Program-made: the position numbers and the translations under genes
Notes under the pieces: generated by a model
What the model was told of the DNA's origin: nothing
Seen by the model: only the letters and a program-made list of their open reading frames with translations
Database searches by the model: none
Assembly (NCBI GenBank): GCA_017460665.1
Contig: JAFUAO010000097.1
Coordinates: 1-64,000 of the forward strand
From: Ruminococcus sp.
GTDB taxonomy: Bacteria; Bacillota; Clostridia; Oscillospirales; Ruminococcaceae
DNA: 64,000 nt
Reading direction: 5' to 3'
Part shown: positions 17,881 through 25,790 of the stretch, piece by piece
How positions within the stretch are numbered: position 1 is the first letter of the stretch
Layout of the letters: every line of letters begins with the position of its first letter

Positions 17881-19547
17881 TTCGTTTCATCAGTGAGCAT
17901 ATTGTTAACCGCACTGACAAGCGCCTTGATCGACGAGGTGATGATGTCGTTGTCGATGCCCGTCCCCCAGAAGCTGCTGCCGCTCCCGGTAACGATCTCC
18001 ACATAGGACACCGCCTTCGACGCCGAGCCTACCTCCAGTGCGTGCTCAGTGTAGGCGTTGATGTTGAACTCCCTTCCCAGATAAGAGCGCAGAGCATTGT
18101 TGACAGCGTCAAGACGGCCGTTTCCGTTATCGGTGGCCGTGACCCTCCTGCCGCTGTAGTCGAAGCTGACAGTCGCCTCGATCCCGTCACGCTGTACGAA
18201 GTGGGTCTCCGTCACGTTGACAGGTGAAACTATGTCCACGAAGTTCTGCTTGAAAATGCTGTAGACCTCCTCCGGCAGCAGCTCCTTGTGCTTGTGGTCG
18301 GAAACGCTCTTGACCATGTAGCCCACCTTCTCACGCATCTTCTTAGGCAGGTCGTAGCCGAAGTTCTTCTCCAGGATATAGCCGATGCCGCCCTTTCCGG
18401 ACTGGCTGTTGATACGGATAACGTCTGCGGAATACTCCCTGCCAACGTCCTCCGGATCCAGGGGCAGATAAGGCACGGTCCAGTGATCGGTATGGCCCTC
18501 CTCACGCCACTTCATGCCCTTTGCGATAGCGTCCTGATGTGAGCCTGAGAAGGCCGCAAAGACCAGCTTTCCTGAGTAGGGCTGGCGCTCGCCAACGTTC
18601 ATCCTTGTGACTCTCGTGTACAGCTCAGTCACCGCCGGTATGTCTGAGAAGTCCAGCTCCGGATCCACGCCCTGAGTGTACATATTCATTGCCAGAGTTA
18701 TGATGTCCACATTGCCTGTGCGCTCGCCGTTGCCGAAGAGGGTCCCCTCCACACGGTCAGCACCGGCCAGCAGTCCCATTTCCGTATCCGCCACTGCACA
18801 GCCTCTGTCGTTGTGAGGGTGGAGGGAAACGATCACGTTCTCCCGGTATTTCAGGTTGTCGCACATATACTCGATCTGGTCTGCGTAGATGTGGGGCATG
18901 GATAACTGCACAGTCACCGGCAGGTTGATGATCACCTTGTCCTCCGGAGTTGGCTGCCAGATGTCCAGCACAGCGTTACATACCTCTAAGGCGAAGTCCG
19001 GCTCAGTTCCTGTGAAGCTCTCGGGGGAATACTCGAACCGGAAGTTCCCCTCATAGCGCTCACGGTACTCCTTGCAGAGCTTTGCGCCGAAAACAGCGAT
19101 CCCCTTGATCTCCTCCTTGGACTTGCGGAAGACCTGCTCACGCTGTGCCACACTGGTAGAGTTGTACAGGTGGACGATGGCGTTCTTGCAGCCCCTCAGT
19201 GCCTCGAAGGTCTTCTCGATGATGTGCTCTCTTGACTGGGTCAGCACCTGTATGGTCACGTCGTCGGGGATCATGTCCTGCTCGATGAGGGTGCGGCAGA
19301 AGTCATACTCGGTCTCCGACGCTGCCGGGAAGCCGATCTCGATCTCCTTGAAGCCGATACGGACCAGCTCCTCGAAGAACTCCAGCTTCTCGCCCAGGCT
19401 CATGGGTATGATGAGGGCCTGATTGCCGTCCCTCAGATCCACGCTGCACCACTGAGGCGCCTTGTCTACGCAGGACTTCTCCGCCCACCTGTGCTTTGCT
19501 CCGGGAACAGGGAAGAACTGCCTTGTGTACTTTTCTGCATTGAACAT
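17868..19547 (-). CDS. leuA: 2-isopropylmalate synthase
   Basis: The 559-aa enzyme condenses 2-oxoisovalerate with acetyl-CoA, committing carbon to leucine. It is the long LeuA form with N-terminal KYTRQFFPVPGAKHRWAEK, the metal-site DLRDGNQAL and HPHNDRG, and a C-terminal regulatory domain (about 430-559) that in this family binds leucine. ATG 19547 has GGAGG seven bases upstream; the longer frame runs into the T-box terminator. It is separated from the other leu genes and has its own T-box and promoter. Its last codons and stop lie inside the CAACTCT repeat. Confidence 0.96.
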   Translation of the reverse strand: MFNAEKYTRQFFPVPGAKHRWAEKSCVDKAPQWCSVDLRDGNQALIIPMSLGEKLEFFEELVRIGFKEIEIGFPAASETEYDFCRTLIEQDMIPDDVTIQVLTQSREHIIEKTFEALRGCKNAIVHLYNSTSVAQREQVFRKSKEEIKGIAVFGAKLCKEYRERYEGNFRFEYSPESFTGTEPDFALEVCNAVLDIWQPTPEDKVIINLPVTVQLSMPHIYADQIEYMCDNLKYRENVIVSLHPHNDRGCAVADTEMGLLAGADRVEGTLFGNGERTGNVDIITLAMNMYTQGVDPELDFSDIPAVTELYTRVTRMNVGERQPYSGKLVFAAFSGSHQDAIAKGMKWREEGHTDHWTVPYLPLDPEDVGREYSADVIRINSQSGKGGIGYILEKNFGYDLPKKMREKVGYMVKSVSDHKHKELLPEEVYSIFKQNFVDIVSPVNVTETHFVQRDGIEATVSFDYSGRRVTATDNGNGRLDAVNNALRSYLGREFNINAYTEHALEVGSASKAVSYVEIVTGSGSSFWGTGIDNDIITSSIKALVSAVNNMLTDETKVES

Positions 19548-19592
19548 AGAAAAACCTCCATTCCGATCCGTTTCACCGGTATGGAGGGCAAT

Positions 19593-19895
19593 AAAAAAGT
19601 CTCCTCCATGCCTGGCATGGAAGAGACGAAGATACAAAACTCCGTGGTACCACTCTTCTTGATGTAGAAGCTACACCCACTCATCTGCGTCGGATCAACG
19701 CATAGCTCTGTAACGGGAGCGCCCGTTCAAGCCTAATCTGCGCAGAGACAGGCTCACAGGCCACGCCCCATTGCGTATTTCAGCCGACTGCTCAGGGAGG
19801 AGCTATGGCTCATACCGTGCTGCTGCCTTTCACCTGCCGGCAGCTCTCTGTGAAGACCAGATACAGCCTTTATTTCCCTTCATCGCATTTTGTTA
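19593..19895 (-). ncRNA. T-box riboswitch upstream of leuA
   Basis: The 5' UTR carries the T-box core GAGTGGTACCACGG (19642-19655 region), the distal stem I pattern AGAGAGCTGCC with GGTGAAAGGCAGC, and a 13-bp terminator (19599-19627, one G-U) followed by six U (19593-19598). A tandem CTC CTC at 19797-19802, followed by CCTGAGC, is the likely specifier, matching leucine tRNA. Uncharged tRNA(Leu) would stabilise the antiterminator and allow leuA expression. The class is certain; the exact specifier register is inferred. Confidence 0.93.
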
Positions 19896-19901
19896 ATTTG
19901 C

Positions 19902-19930
19902 ATTATACAACACTTTTTCATCTTTGTCAA
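19902..19930 (-). promoter_or_regulatory. leuA promoter
   Basis: Consensus TTGACA (19925-19930), 17 bp, TATAAT (19902-19907), with TG two bases before the -10 box. Confidence 0.92.
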
Positions 19931-19948
19931 GTGTTTTTTGAAAAAAAT

Positions 19949-20095
19949 TTATTCCTCTCCGTCATGGAAGAGCTGGACCAGCATCCAGATCCCGTAGAAG
20001 ACCCACATGATCCAGGTCACTGCCCACCAGCCTGTGAACAGGCTTATCAGCAGATACGCCGCCATGACTGCGGCCGTTACCATGAGCTTTTTCAT
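19949..20095 (-). CDS. Small two-TM membrane protein (48 aa)
   Basis: This 48-residue ORF encodes two hydrophobic segments (about 3-21 and 24-43, the second tryptophan-rich) and an acidic end (HDGEE). ATG 20095 lies 3 bp after the stop of the AIM24-like gene and its AAGGG site overlaps that stop, so the two are coupled. I recognise no family. The coding case rests on the clean hydrophobic pattern, ribosome site and spacing. Confidence 0.6.
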   Translation of the reverse strand: MKKLMVTAAVMAAYLLISLFTGWWAVTWIMWVFYGIWMLVQLFHDGEE

Positions 20096-20098
20096 AGC

Positions 20099-20773
20099 TT
20101 AGCCCTTGGGGACCATGGAGATGATCCTGCCGGCGAAGTCGTTGAAATTCTGGGTCTGGAGAATGATCCTGCCGGGGCCGGTGAGCCTTGTGAGGAAGAG
20201 CCCCTCGCCGCCGAAGAACACATTGCCAAGGCCCTTTACGGTCTCCACCTCGTAGCCGACTGTGGAATCGAAGGCCACGACGTTTCCGGTATCCACCTTG
20301 ATCACCTCGCCGGGAGCAAGCTCACGCTCCACCTTATCGCCGTCCACTTCAAGAAAAGCCAGGCCGCTGCCGTAGAGCTTCTGAAGGATGAAGCCCTCGC
20401 CTCCGAAAAGGCCGCTGAGGACCTTCTTAGTGAACGCCACTTTCAGCTCGACGGTCTGCTCTGCACAGAGGAATGCGCCCTTCTGGACGATCATCTCGCC
20501 TCGGGAAATATCCACGGGAACGATACACCCGGGCACAGTTGCGCCGAAGGCCACCTTAGCGCCCTCACGCTCTGCGGTGTAATTGGCCATGAAGATGGAC
20601 TCGCCGGTGAAGAGCCTTCCAAGGCTCTTAGCGATACCACCACGGGCATTGGTGGACATTTTTACGCCCTCGGTCTGCCAGATCATGCCTCCTGACTGGG
20701 TGAACATAGACTCGCCTGCGCCGAGAGAGACCTCCACAGCAGGCACGGTCTCGCCGATTATCTCATATCTCAT
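20099..20773 (-). CDS. AIM24/TIGR00266-like protein
   Basis: The 224-aa product resembles the TIGR00266/AIM24 family, whose beta-rich, TRAP-like fold is known but whose role in bacteria is not. Family-like features are the N-terminal MFTQSGGMIWQTEGV, repeated glycine-rich turns (GLFGGEGF, VFFGGEGLF) and the ending LQTQNFNDFAGRI. GGGAGGAG precedes ATG 20773. It is transcribed from its own promoter at 20818 and coupled to a 48-aa membrane protein. Confidence 0.87.
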   Translation of the reverse strand: MRYEIIGETVPAVEVSLGAGESMFTQSGGMIWQTEGVKMSTNARGGIAKSLGRLFTGESIFMANYTAEREGAKVAFGATVPGCIVPVDISRGEMIVQKGAFLCAEQTVELKVAFTKKVLSGLFGGEGFILQKLYGSGLAFLEVDGDKVERELAPGEVIKVDTGNVVAFDSTVGYEVETVKGLGNVFFGGEGLFLTRLTGPGRIILQTQNFNDFAGRIISMVPKG

Positions 20774-20803
20774 AATGAACTCCTCCCTATACATTTTGCG
20801 GAG

Positions 20804-20821
20804 AGCTCCGCAATTTCATTT
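20804..20821 (-). promoter_or_regulatory. Inverted repeat between promoter and AIM24-like gene
   Basis: TTGCGGAG and CTCCGCAA, two bases apart, sit just after the -10 box of the promoter at 20818. This could be an operator or a short 5' hairpin. Confidence 0.4.
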
Positions 20822-20846
20822 TATCACAGAGATCCATTGATGTCAA
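20818..20846 (-). promoter_or_regulatory. Promoter of the AIM24-like gene
   Basis: TTGACA (20841-20846), 17 bp, TAAAAT (20818-20823). Confidence 0.8.
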
Positions 20847-20862
20847 TGGGGAGTTTTGTGAA

Positions 20863-21093
20863 GGTGGGCACACAGCGTGCGCCCGTGCCTCCCGGGAACT
20901 CTGTAGGGACGGCCATTGGCCGTCCGTGCCTTCCCGAACACTTGTAGGGGGCGATGCCCACATCGCCCCACAACGATCTCACGATGTGTAGGGGAGGCCG
21001 CCCTCGGCCTCCCGTCTGATCTCCGGGAACAAATTGTAGGGGCGAATTCCGTTCGCCCGGCCCTCTTCGACCGGTATCATTTGCAGAAACGTT
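20863..21093. repeat. Array of TGTAGGG palindromic modules
   Basis: At least four modules start with TGTAGGG and continue into a perfect short palindrome with a different core each time: ACGGCC/GGCCGT (20902), GGGCGATG/CATCGCCC (20943), GAGGCCG/CGGCCTC (20987), GGGCGAA/TTCGCCC (21035). The spacers share CCCGGGAAC or CTCCGGGAAC. Further modules occur at 21306-21330 and inverted at 21350-21373. No gene is seen here. Similar GTAGGGGCG palindromes are known from several bacterial genomes; function is unknown. Confidence 0.75.
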
Positions 21094-21352
21094 CACCGCC
21101 CGGCCATTGCCGGGCGGCACAGGTGGGCAAAGAGGAACACCTCCGGAGGGGAGGGATTTAACAAAAAACTGGTACAAAAGCCGGCGGCCCTCCCCTATCT
21201 TCGGTTTTCCTCTCTGCACTATATTTTCCCTCACTCCCCACCCCGCCGGCTTTTGACTATCCTTCGCAGGACCCTCCGGGCCTGCTGGCCTAGAAATATA
21301 GGGCGGTAGGGGCGAATTCCGTTCGCCCGGTGGTTTTCATACACGGCACGGG
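21094..21352. repeat. Structured intergenic repeat, copy B (about 260 bp)
   Basis: This is the second copy of the element at 10-275, in the same orientation, embedded between TGTAGGG modules. Differences are scattered substitutions and a few short indels, while the paired arms (GGGGAGGG/CCTCCCC; GCCGGCGG/CCGCCGGC) are kept. It lies between the cellulase gene and the AIM24-like gene. Confidence 0.75.
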
Positions 21353-21382
21353 CGCACAATGTGCGCCCCTACATTCGGATAT

Positions 21383-21427
21383 GTCGCCGAAGGCGACACC
21401 GCAACTCTCAACTCTCCACTCTGAACT
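21383..21427. repeat. GTCGCC hairpin plus CAACTCT word array
   Basis: A GTCGCCGAAGGCGAC hairpin is followed by ACCGCAACTCTCAACTCTCCACTCT, beside the cellulase terminator. The same module with a GTCCGCC stem stands at 17840 and 50579. Confidence 0.65.
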
Positions 21428-21435
21428 ATTGGCTC

Positions 21436-21467
21436 AAAAAAGGGACTGCAAAGCAGTCCCTTTTTTA
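21436..21467 (-). terminator. Terminator of the cellulase gene
   Basis: Stem AAGGGACTGC/GCAGTCCCTT with a short loop, flanked by A and T runs. The sequence is identical to the terminator at 50637-50667 after the oxidoreductase operon. Confidence 0.9.
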
Positions 21468-23336
21468 TCATTTCAGCTTGTCCAGCTCTGTCCTAGAGAT
21501 AGGAAGATCGCCGATAGTGAGCACCTTTGCGTCCACCATCTGGATAGCCAGGGCGTCCACGCCGGTAACACCGCTGGTGCCGTTGTCAACAACGTCAGCG
21601 TTGACCGCTCCCCGATCGGTGAGAGGATACTTCGCCGGAAGCGCTGCATACTGAAGGATCGCTACTGCGTCGTTCAGGTCCACCTTGCCGTCAACGTTAG
21701 CATCGCCCCAAGCAGTATCATCTGCGGCAGTAGGAGCCGAAGTAGGCTTATCTGTAGGAGCCTGAGTGGGCTTCTCTGTGGCAGGCTGAGTGGGTATCAC
21801 AACGCTCCCCTTTCCGCCTGCGTCAAGGTTGCTGCCCTCTGAGGCCTCATACTTGGTGTAATACTCGCTCAGCGAGATACCGTTTTCGCCAAGTGCATTC
21901 TGGTGGTCAAGGCCGATGTACTTTCCGGAAGAAGCTGTCTGCCAGAGAGCCTCCTCGAACATACCGTACTTCACCTCGTCCCACGACAGGAAGTCGTAGC
22001 TGAGCAGTCCGGCTGTATCGCCTGAGTTGGGGTTCAGGCACCAGAAGGTGTGGCTGATATGGTGCTTGATCATGTAGTCACGGAGGATCTCCATCCACTT
22101 CTGGTTCTCAGTGCCGTCCATGTGGCCGCCCCACTCGCCGATCAGAAGAGGAGCGATGTCCTCTGCGTTGATGTATGCCCATGTATCGTACCAGTAATCG
22201 TCGAGCAGGCTCTGCTCATCGAAGGTCCTGGTCTTATCCTCAAGATAGAACCAGGTCTGAGAATATACAGACGGGCCGTAGTCATGGGGAGAGTATACGA
22301 TCTGGCTGGTACCGCTGTCGGGAACGATAGGATACTCACGGACGCCACGGAGGTTTCCGCCCCACCATGCGCCGTACCAAGGCGACACGTCTGCGGGAGC
22401 GTCCCAGATGTCCGGTGTATCATAGGTATAGCCCTTATCGGTCTTGGGGTACTGCTCAACGCCCTCTACGAAAATGAGCGCATGAGGATTTACCTCAAGG
22501 ATAGCATTTGCACAGGTAGTGGCTGCATAGGCCCAGTTGTTCTCATCAGTCGAGCCGTCCCACTTAGCGATGTTGTTCGGGCAGGTATTTCCGGAATAGC
22601 CACGCTTTCCGTGAGGCTCGTTCTTCAGGTCGAAGCCCAGGACTGTGTCGTCGTTCTTATATTTGTCAGCCAGCCATACCAGAGAGTCGATCCACACCTT
22701 TGTGGTAACGCCGGCCTTTCCGTACCAGAGCTCATAGTCGTGGCCTGAGTTGTTCTCGTCAGGGCTGTGTATGTCGATAAAGCACTTGATGCCGTACTTC
22801 TTGCACTTGCCAACGATAACATCGAAGATCTCCATGGAGTTCTTGACGGTCTTGCCGTCGGCCTCTACCAGATCCTTGTTGATGTTGCCGTATGTTCCTG
22901 CCTTAGTGATAGTTCCGTCCTCGCCAACAGTATCCACGGGAGGACTATAGCTTCCCTGAACAGAGCTTACCGGGTCAGGCTTGCCGTTCATCCACGATAC
23001 GACCAGCTCGGTGGAGATGGGGAAGCGGATAACGTTGATGCCTCTGTTAGCGACATTTGAAAGAAAGTCGTCCACATCTGCGGCATACAGTCCGTGAGGT
23101 GCGTTCTCGGAGCAGTTCATGCCGAACCAGTTAGCTCCTGTGAGCCAGACCTCATTGCCGTTCATGTCGTATAGGCGGCTGCCCTCCGCATGGAGCCAGT
23201 CGTCATTGGTGTCGTCGGCCGCTTTGACCGTGGCCGGTGTGCTGCTGAAAAGAACAGGCAGTGCAGATCCTGTTCCAGCCAGCGTCATAGCAGCGGCAGA
23301 TGCCAGAGCTGCTATGGCTCTTGTGATCTTTTTCAT
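21468..23336 (-). CDS. Secreted GH5 endoglucanase with C-terminal dockerin
   Basis: The 622-aa precursor has a signal peptide (about 1-40), a GH5 catalytic domain (about 46-475), a Thr/Pro linker (about 512-540) and a type I-like dockerin (about 543-610). The acid/base glutamate is E240 in KNEP and the nucleophile E401 in IGEWGG. The dockerin shows two calcium-loop segments (GDANVDGKVDLND and NADVVDNGTSGVTGVD). It should cut beta-1,4-glucans such as cellulose while docked on a cellulosome scaffoldin outside the cell. It has its own promoter and terminator. Exact substrate specificity within GH5 cannot be told. Confidence 0.93.
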   Translation of the reverse strand: MKKITRAIAALASAAAMTLAGTGSALPVLFSSTPATVKAADDTNDDWLHAEGSRLYDMNGNEVWLTGANWFGMNCSENAPHGLYAADVDDFLSNVANRGINVIRFPISTELVVSWMNGKPDPVSSVQGSYSPPVDTVGEDGTITKAGTYGNINKDLVEADGKTVKNSMEIFDVIVGKCKKYGIKCFIDIHSPDENNSGHDYELWYGKAGVTTKVWIDSLVWLADKYKNDDTVLGFDLKNEPHGKRGYSGNTCPNNIAKWDGSTDENNWAYAATTCANAILEVNPHALIFVEGVEQYPKTDKGYTYDTPDIWDAPADVSPWYGAWWGGNLRGVREYPIVPDSGTSQIVYSPHDYGPSVYSQTWFYLEDKTRTFDEQSLLDDYWYDTWAYINAEDIAPLLIGEWGGHMDGTENQKWMEILRDYMIKHHISHTFWCLNPNSGDTAGLLSYDFLSWDEVKYGMFEEALWQTASSGKYIGLDHQNALGENGISLSEYYTKYEASEGSNLDAGGKGSVVIPTQPATEKPTQAPTDKPTSAPTAADDTAWGDANVDGKVDLNDAVAILQYAALPAKYPLTDRGAVNADVVDNGTSGVTGVDALAIQMVDAKVLTIGDLPISRTELDKLK

Positions 23337-23383
23337 AATGATTTCCCTCTCTACAGGCCTGATTTTTTATGCCTGTTAATATT

Positions 23384-23412
23384 ATTGTAACATTTACCGC
23401 AAAATATGTCAA
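23384..23412 (-). promoter_or_regulatory. Cellulase promoter
   Basis: TTGACA (23407-23412), 17 bp, TACAAT (23384-23389), with TG before the -10 box; the start codon is about 47 bp further on. Confidence 0.82.
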
Positions 23413-23501
23413 TAGTTACTGTTGCAAATGCTGAATTTCTCCAACTCGTCCACTGAGCAAAACTCCGGGGCTGTTTTTTTCGTCAAATTGCCGGAAATCG
23501 G

Positions 23502-23530
23502 TTGACATCGGAAAAATTTTAAGTTATAAT
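23502..23530 (+). promoter_or_regulatory. Promoter of the two-component operon
   Basis: TTGACA (23502-23507), 17 bp, TATAAT (23525-23530). Confidence 0.88.
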
Positions 23531-23574
23531 AATAAGTACCAAGCTATTGCTATCAAAAAGGAGAGGTCGGAAAT

Positions 23575-24282
23575 ATGGCAAATGAAAAAAGTCTGAAAAT
23601 ACTCGTTGTTGATGATGATAGGCAGATATGCGATCTTCTCAAGAAATACCTTGAAACCGACGGATACAGCGTTATCCTTTGTCACGACGGCGAGGAGGCT
23701 GTCGTTAAATTCAACGCACTGAGGCCCGATATAGTCCTTCTGGACATCATGCTCCCCGGCATCGACGGCTGGCAGGTGTGCCGTGAGATAAGGAAGAAGT
23801 CCAACGTGCCGATCATCATGGTCAGCGCTAAGGGCGAGACTATCGACAAGGTCATCGGCCTTGAGCTGGGCGCAGATGACTACATCGTGAAGCCCTTCGA
23901 TACCAAGGAGGTCGTTGCCCGCATCAACGCCGTTACAAGGCGTGCAGGCAATGTCAATGTGGAGCCTGAGATCAGAGAGGTCCGCTATGACAAGCTCTCT
24001 GTCAATATGACCAAGTATGAGCTCAAGGTCAACGGCAAGGTGATCGATACTCCCCCCAAGGAGCTGGAGCTGCTGTTCTACCTTGCGTCAAATCCCAACA
24101 GAGTTTATACCCGTGACCAGCTTTTGGACGAGGTCTGGGGCTTTGAATACTACGGCGACTCCCGTACTATCGACGTCCACATCAAGCGCCTCCGTGAGAA
24201 GCTGGAGGGCGTTTCAGACAAGTGGTCATTAAAGACCGTATGGGGCGTAGGCTATAAGTTCGAGGCTGAGGAGGAGGAATGA
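23575..24282 (+). CDS. OmpR/PhoB-family response regulator
   Basis: The 235-aa regulator has a receiver domain (about 7-120) with the acidic pocket VVDDD, phospho-acceptor D57 in LLDIMLPG, and the conserved lysine in IVKPFD. A winged-helix DNA-binding domain follows (about 135-232, RTIDVHIKRLREKL...VWGVGYKF). AAAGGAGAGG precedes ATG. It is first in an operon with a histidine kinase and an HtrA-like protease, a grouping that suggests envelope-stress or cell-wall sensing like WalRK/HtrA systems (inference). Confidence 0.95.
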   Translation: MANEKSLKILVVDDDRQICDLLKKYLETDGYSVILCHDGEEAVVKFNALRPDIVLLDIMLPGIDGWQVCREIRKKSNVPIIMVSAKGETIDKVIGLELGADDYIVKPFDTKEVVARINAVTRRAGNVNVEPEIREVRYDKLSVNMTKYELKVNGKVIDTPPKELELLFYLASNPNRVYTRDQLLDEVWGFEYYGDSRTIDVHIKRLREKLEGVSDKWSLKTVWGVGYKFEAEEEE

Positions 24283-24295
24283 TCTCCACGGCCTT

Positions 24296-24319
24296 GCGGG
24301 GGACGTGAGCGTCCCCTGT
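24296..24319 (+). terminator. Hairpin between regulator and kinase genes
   Basis: A GGGGACG/CGTCCCC stem is followed by TGTTTTGTTTT. The interrupted T tract makes a leaky terminator that could lower kinase relative to regulator expression. Confidence 0.45.
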
Positions 24320-24337
24320 TTTGTTTTGGTGAGGTGA

Positions 24338-25777
24338 ATGGTTTTGAAGGAAAAGGAAAGCTCGTACTATAAGCTCTTCATTTTCGCACTTGGCGTGGTG
24401 ATCTGCGTGCTGCTGGGCATGGGGATCATCATGATCAGCATCTTCTCCGCCGTGTACAAGAACACTAAGCTGGAGGAGATGAAGACAGCCGGCGACCTGT
24501 TCTCAAGCTGCGTAAAGGCAAGCTACGACGCCAACGGCTATATCACTACCGAGGCCGTTTTGGAGCTACAGGACCAGTTCATGAACGAGTACGGAGCAGA
24601 CATCTTCCTCTATGACGGCTACGGCAACTGTGTCCTTGCTGCCAACGACAGCAGCCGGGACCACCTTTCCGACGAGCTGAAGGATCTGCTCAGCGGCGAC
24701 GACTACCTTGACGTTTACTCAAAGGCCTATGCCAAGGACCAGCCTAAGCTGCTCTACGGCACCATGTTCTACCTAAGGACCGGCCTTGTGGACCCCCAGA
24801 AGGCCTATGTGCTGCTGTACCGCTCCACCGAGGATATAAGCTCGTTCACAGTCATGACAGTGCTGGTCTATACGGCCTTCGCCATGATCTGCATATTCCT
24901 GTCGTATCTGATACTGAAGCGCAGGATCCGCAGGCACTCCAACTTCGAGAGCGAGTTCATGAGGATCACCGAGAAGTACTCGAAGGGGGATTTCTCAGAG
25001 ACTATCCCCACGAATATGAACGGCCGGCTCAAGGAGCTGGCGGACAGGATCAACTCACTTGCCTCGGACATCGAGAGCAGTGAGGATACCAGCAAGACCT
25101 TCATCGCAAATGTCTCCCATGAACTGAGGACCCCCATGACTACGATCGGCGGCTTCGTGGACGCTATCCTCGACGGCACGATCAAGAAGTCCCAGCAGCA
25201 GGAGTACCTGATCATCGTGTCCAATGAGATCAAGCGCCTGAGGATCGTTATCAGCTCCATGCTGAACATGACAAGGTTCGAGTCAGGCACCCTCTCCCCT
25301 AATTTCCGGGAGACCAACCTCACCGACCTTGTGATACAGACCGTCCTCATGTTCGAGAAGCGCATAGAGGACAAGGGCCTGTCTGTGGAGGAGCTGGACA
25401 GCAGCCGCCTTATGGCTGTGGTGGACGCCGACCTCATGCAGCAGGTGATCTACAACCTAGTGGAGAACGCCGTGAAGTTCGTGAACGAGGGCGGTACCCT
25501 CTCCTTCTCCTTCGAGGAGGTGGACGGGATCTGCATGATCGGCATACGCAACACCGGCGAGGGCCTGAAAAATACCGAGATACAGCAGGTCTTCGACAGG
25601 TTCTACAAGACGGACTCCTCACGGGGAAAGGACATCACCGGCCTGGGCCTGGGACTGTCCATATCCAGAAAGATAGTCCACCTGCATAACGGACACATCG
25701 TCGTAAAAAGCGTTTACGGGGAATATACGGAATTCCAGATACAGATACCAAAGGACCCCCGAAATGTCAAGGAATAA
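24338..25777 (+). CDS. Sensor histidine kinase
   Basis: The 479-aa membrane kinase has TM segments near 12-35 and 178-196 bounding an extracytoplasmic sensor of about 140 residues, a HAMP-like linker (about 200-250), a HisKA domain with H261 in SHELRTPMTT, and an HATPase domain with N box (NLVENAVKF), G1 (NTGEG) and G2 (GLGLGLS). It would phosphorylate the preceding regulator. GAGGTG is close to ATG 24338; TTG 24344 is an alternative start. The HtrA-like gene follows by 13 bp. Confidence 0.94.
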   Translation: MVLKEKESSYYKLFIFALGVVICVLLGMGIIMISIFSAVYKNTKLEEMKTAGDLFSSCVKASYDANGYITTEAVLELQDQFMNEYGADIFLYDGYGNCVLAANDSSRDHLSDELKDLLSGDDYLDVYSKAYAKDQPKLLYGTMFYLRTGLVDPQKAYVLLYRSTEDISSFTVMTVLVYTAFAMICIFLSYLILKRRIRRHSNFESEFMRITEKYSKGDFSETIPTNMNGRLKELADRINSLASDIESSEDTSKTFIANVSHELRTPMTTIGGFVDAILDGTIKKSQQQEYLIIVSNEIKRLRIVISSMLNMTRFESGTLSPNFRETNLTDLVIQTVLMFEKRIEDKGLSVEELDSSRLMAVVDADLMQQVIYNLVENAVKFVNEGGTLSFSFEEVDGICMIGIRNTGEGLKNTEIQQVFDRFYKTDSSRGKDITGLGLGLSISRKIVHLHNGHIVVKSVYGEYTEFQIQIPKDPRNVKE

Positions 25778-25790
25778 GGAAGGATCATAT

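Noticed and set aside
17538..18227. 229-aa plus frame after the lipoproteins
   Set aside because: Runs through repeat hairpins and antisense to leuA.
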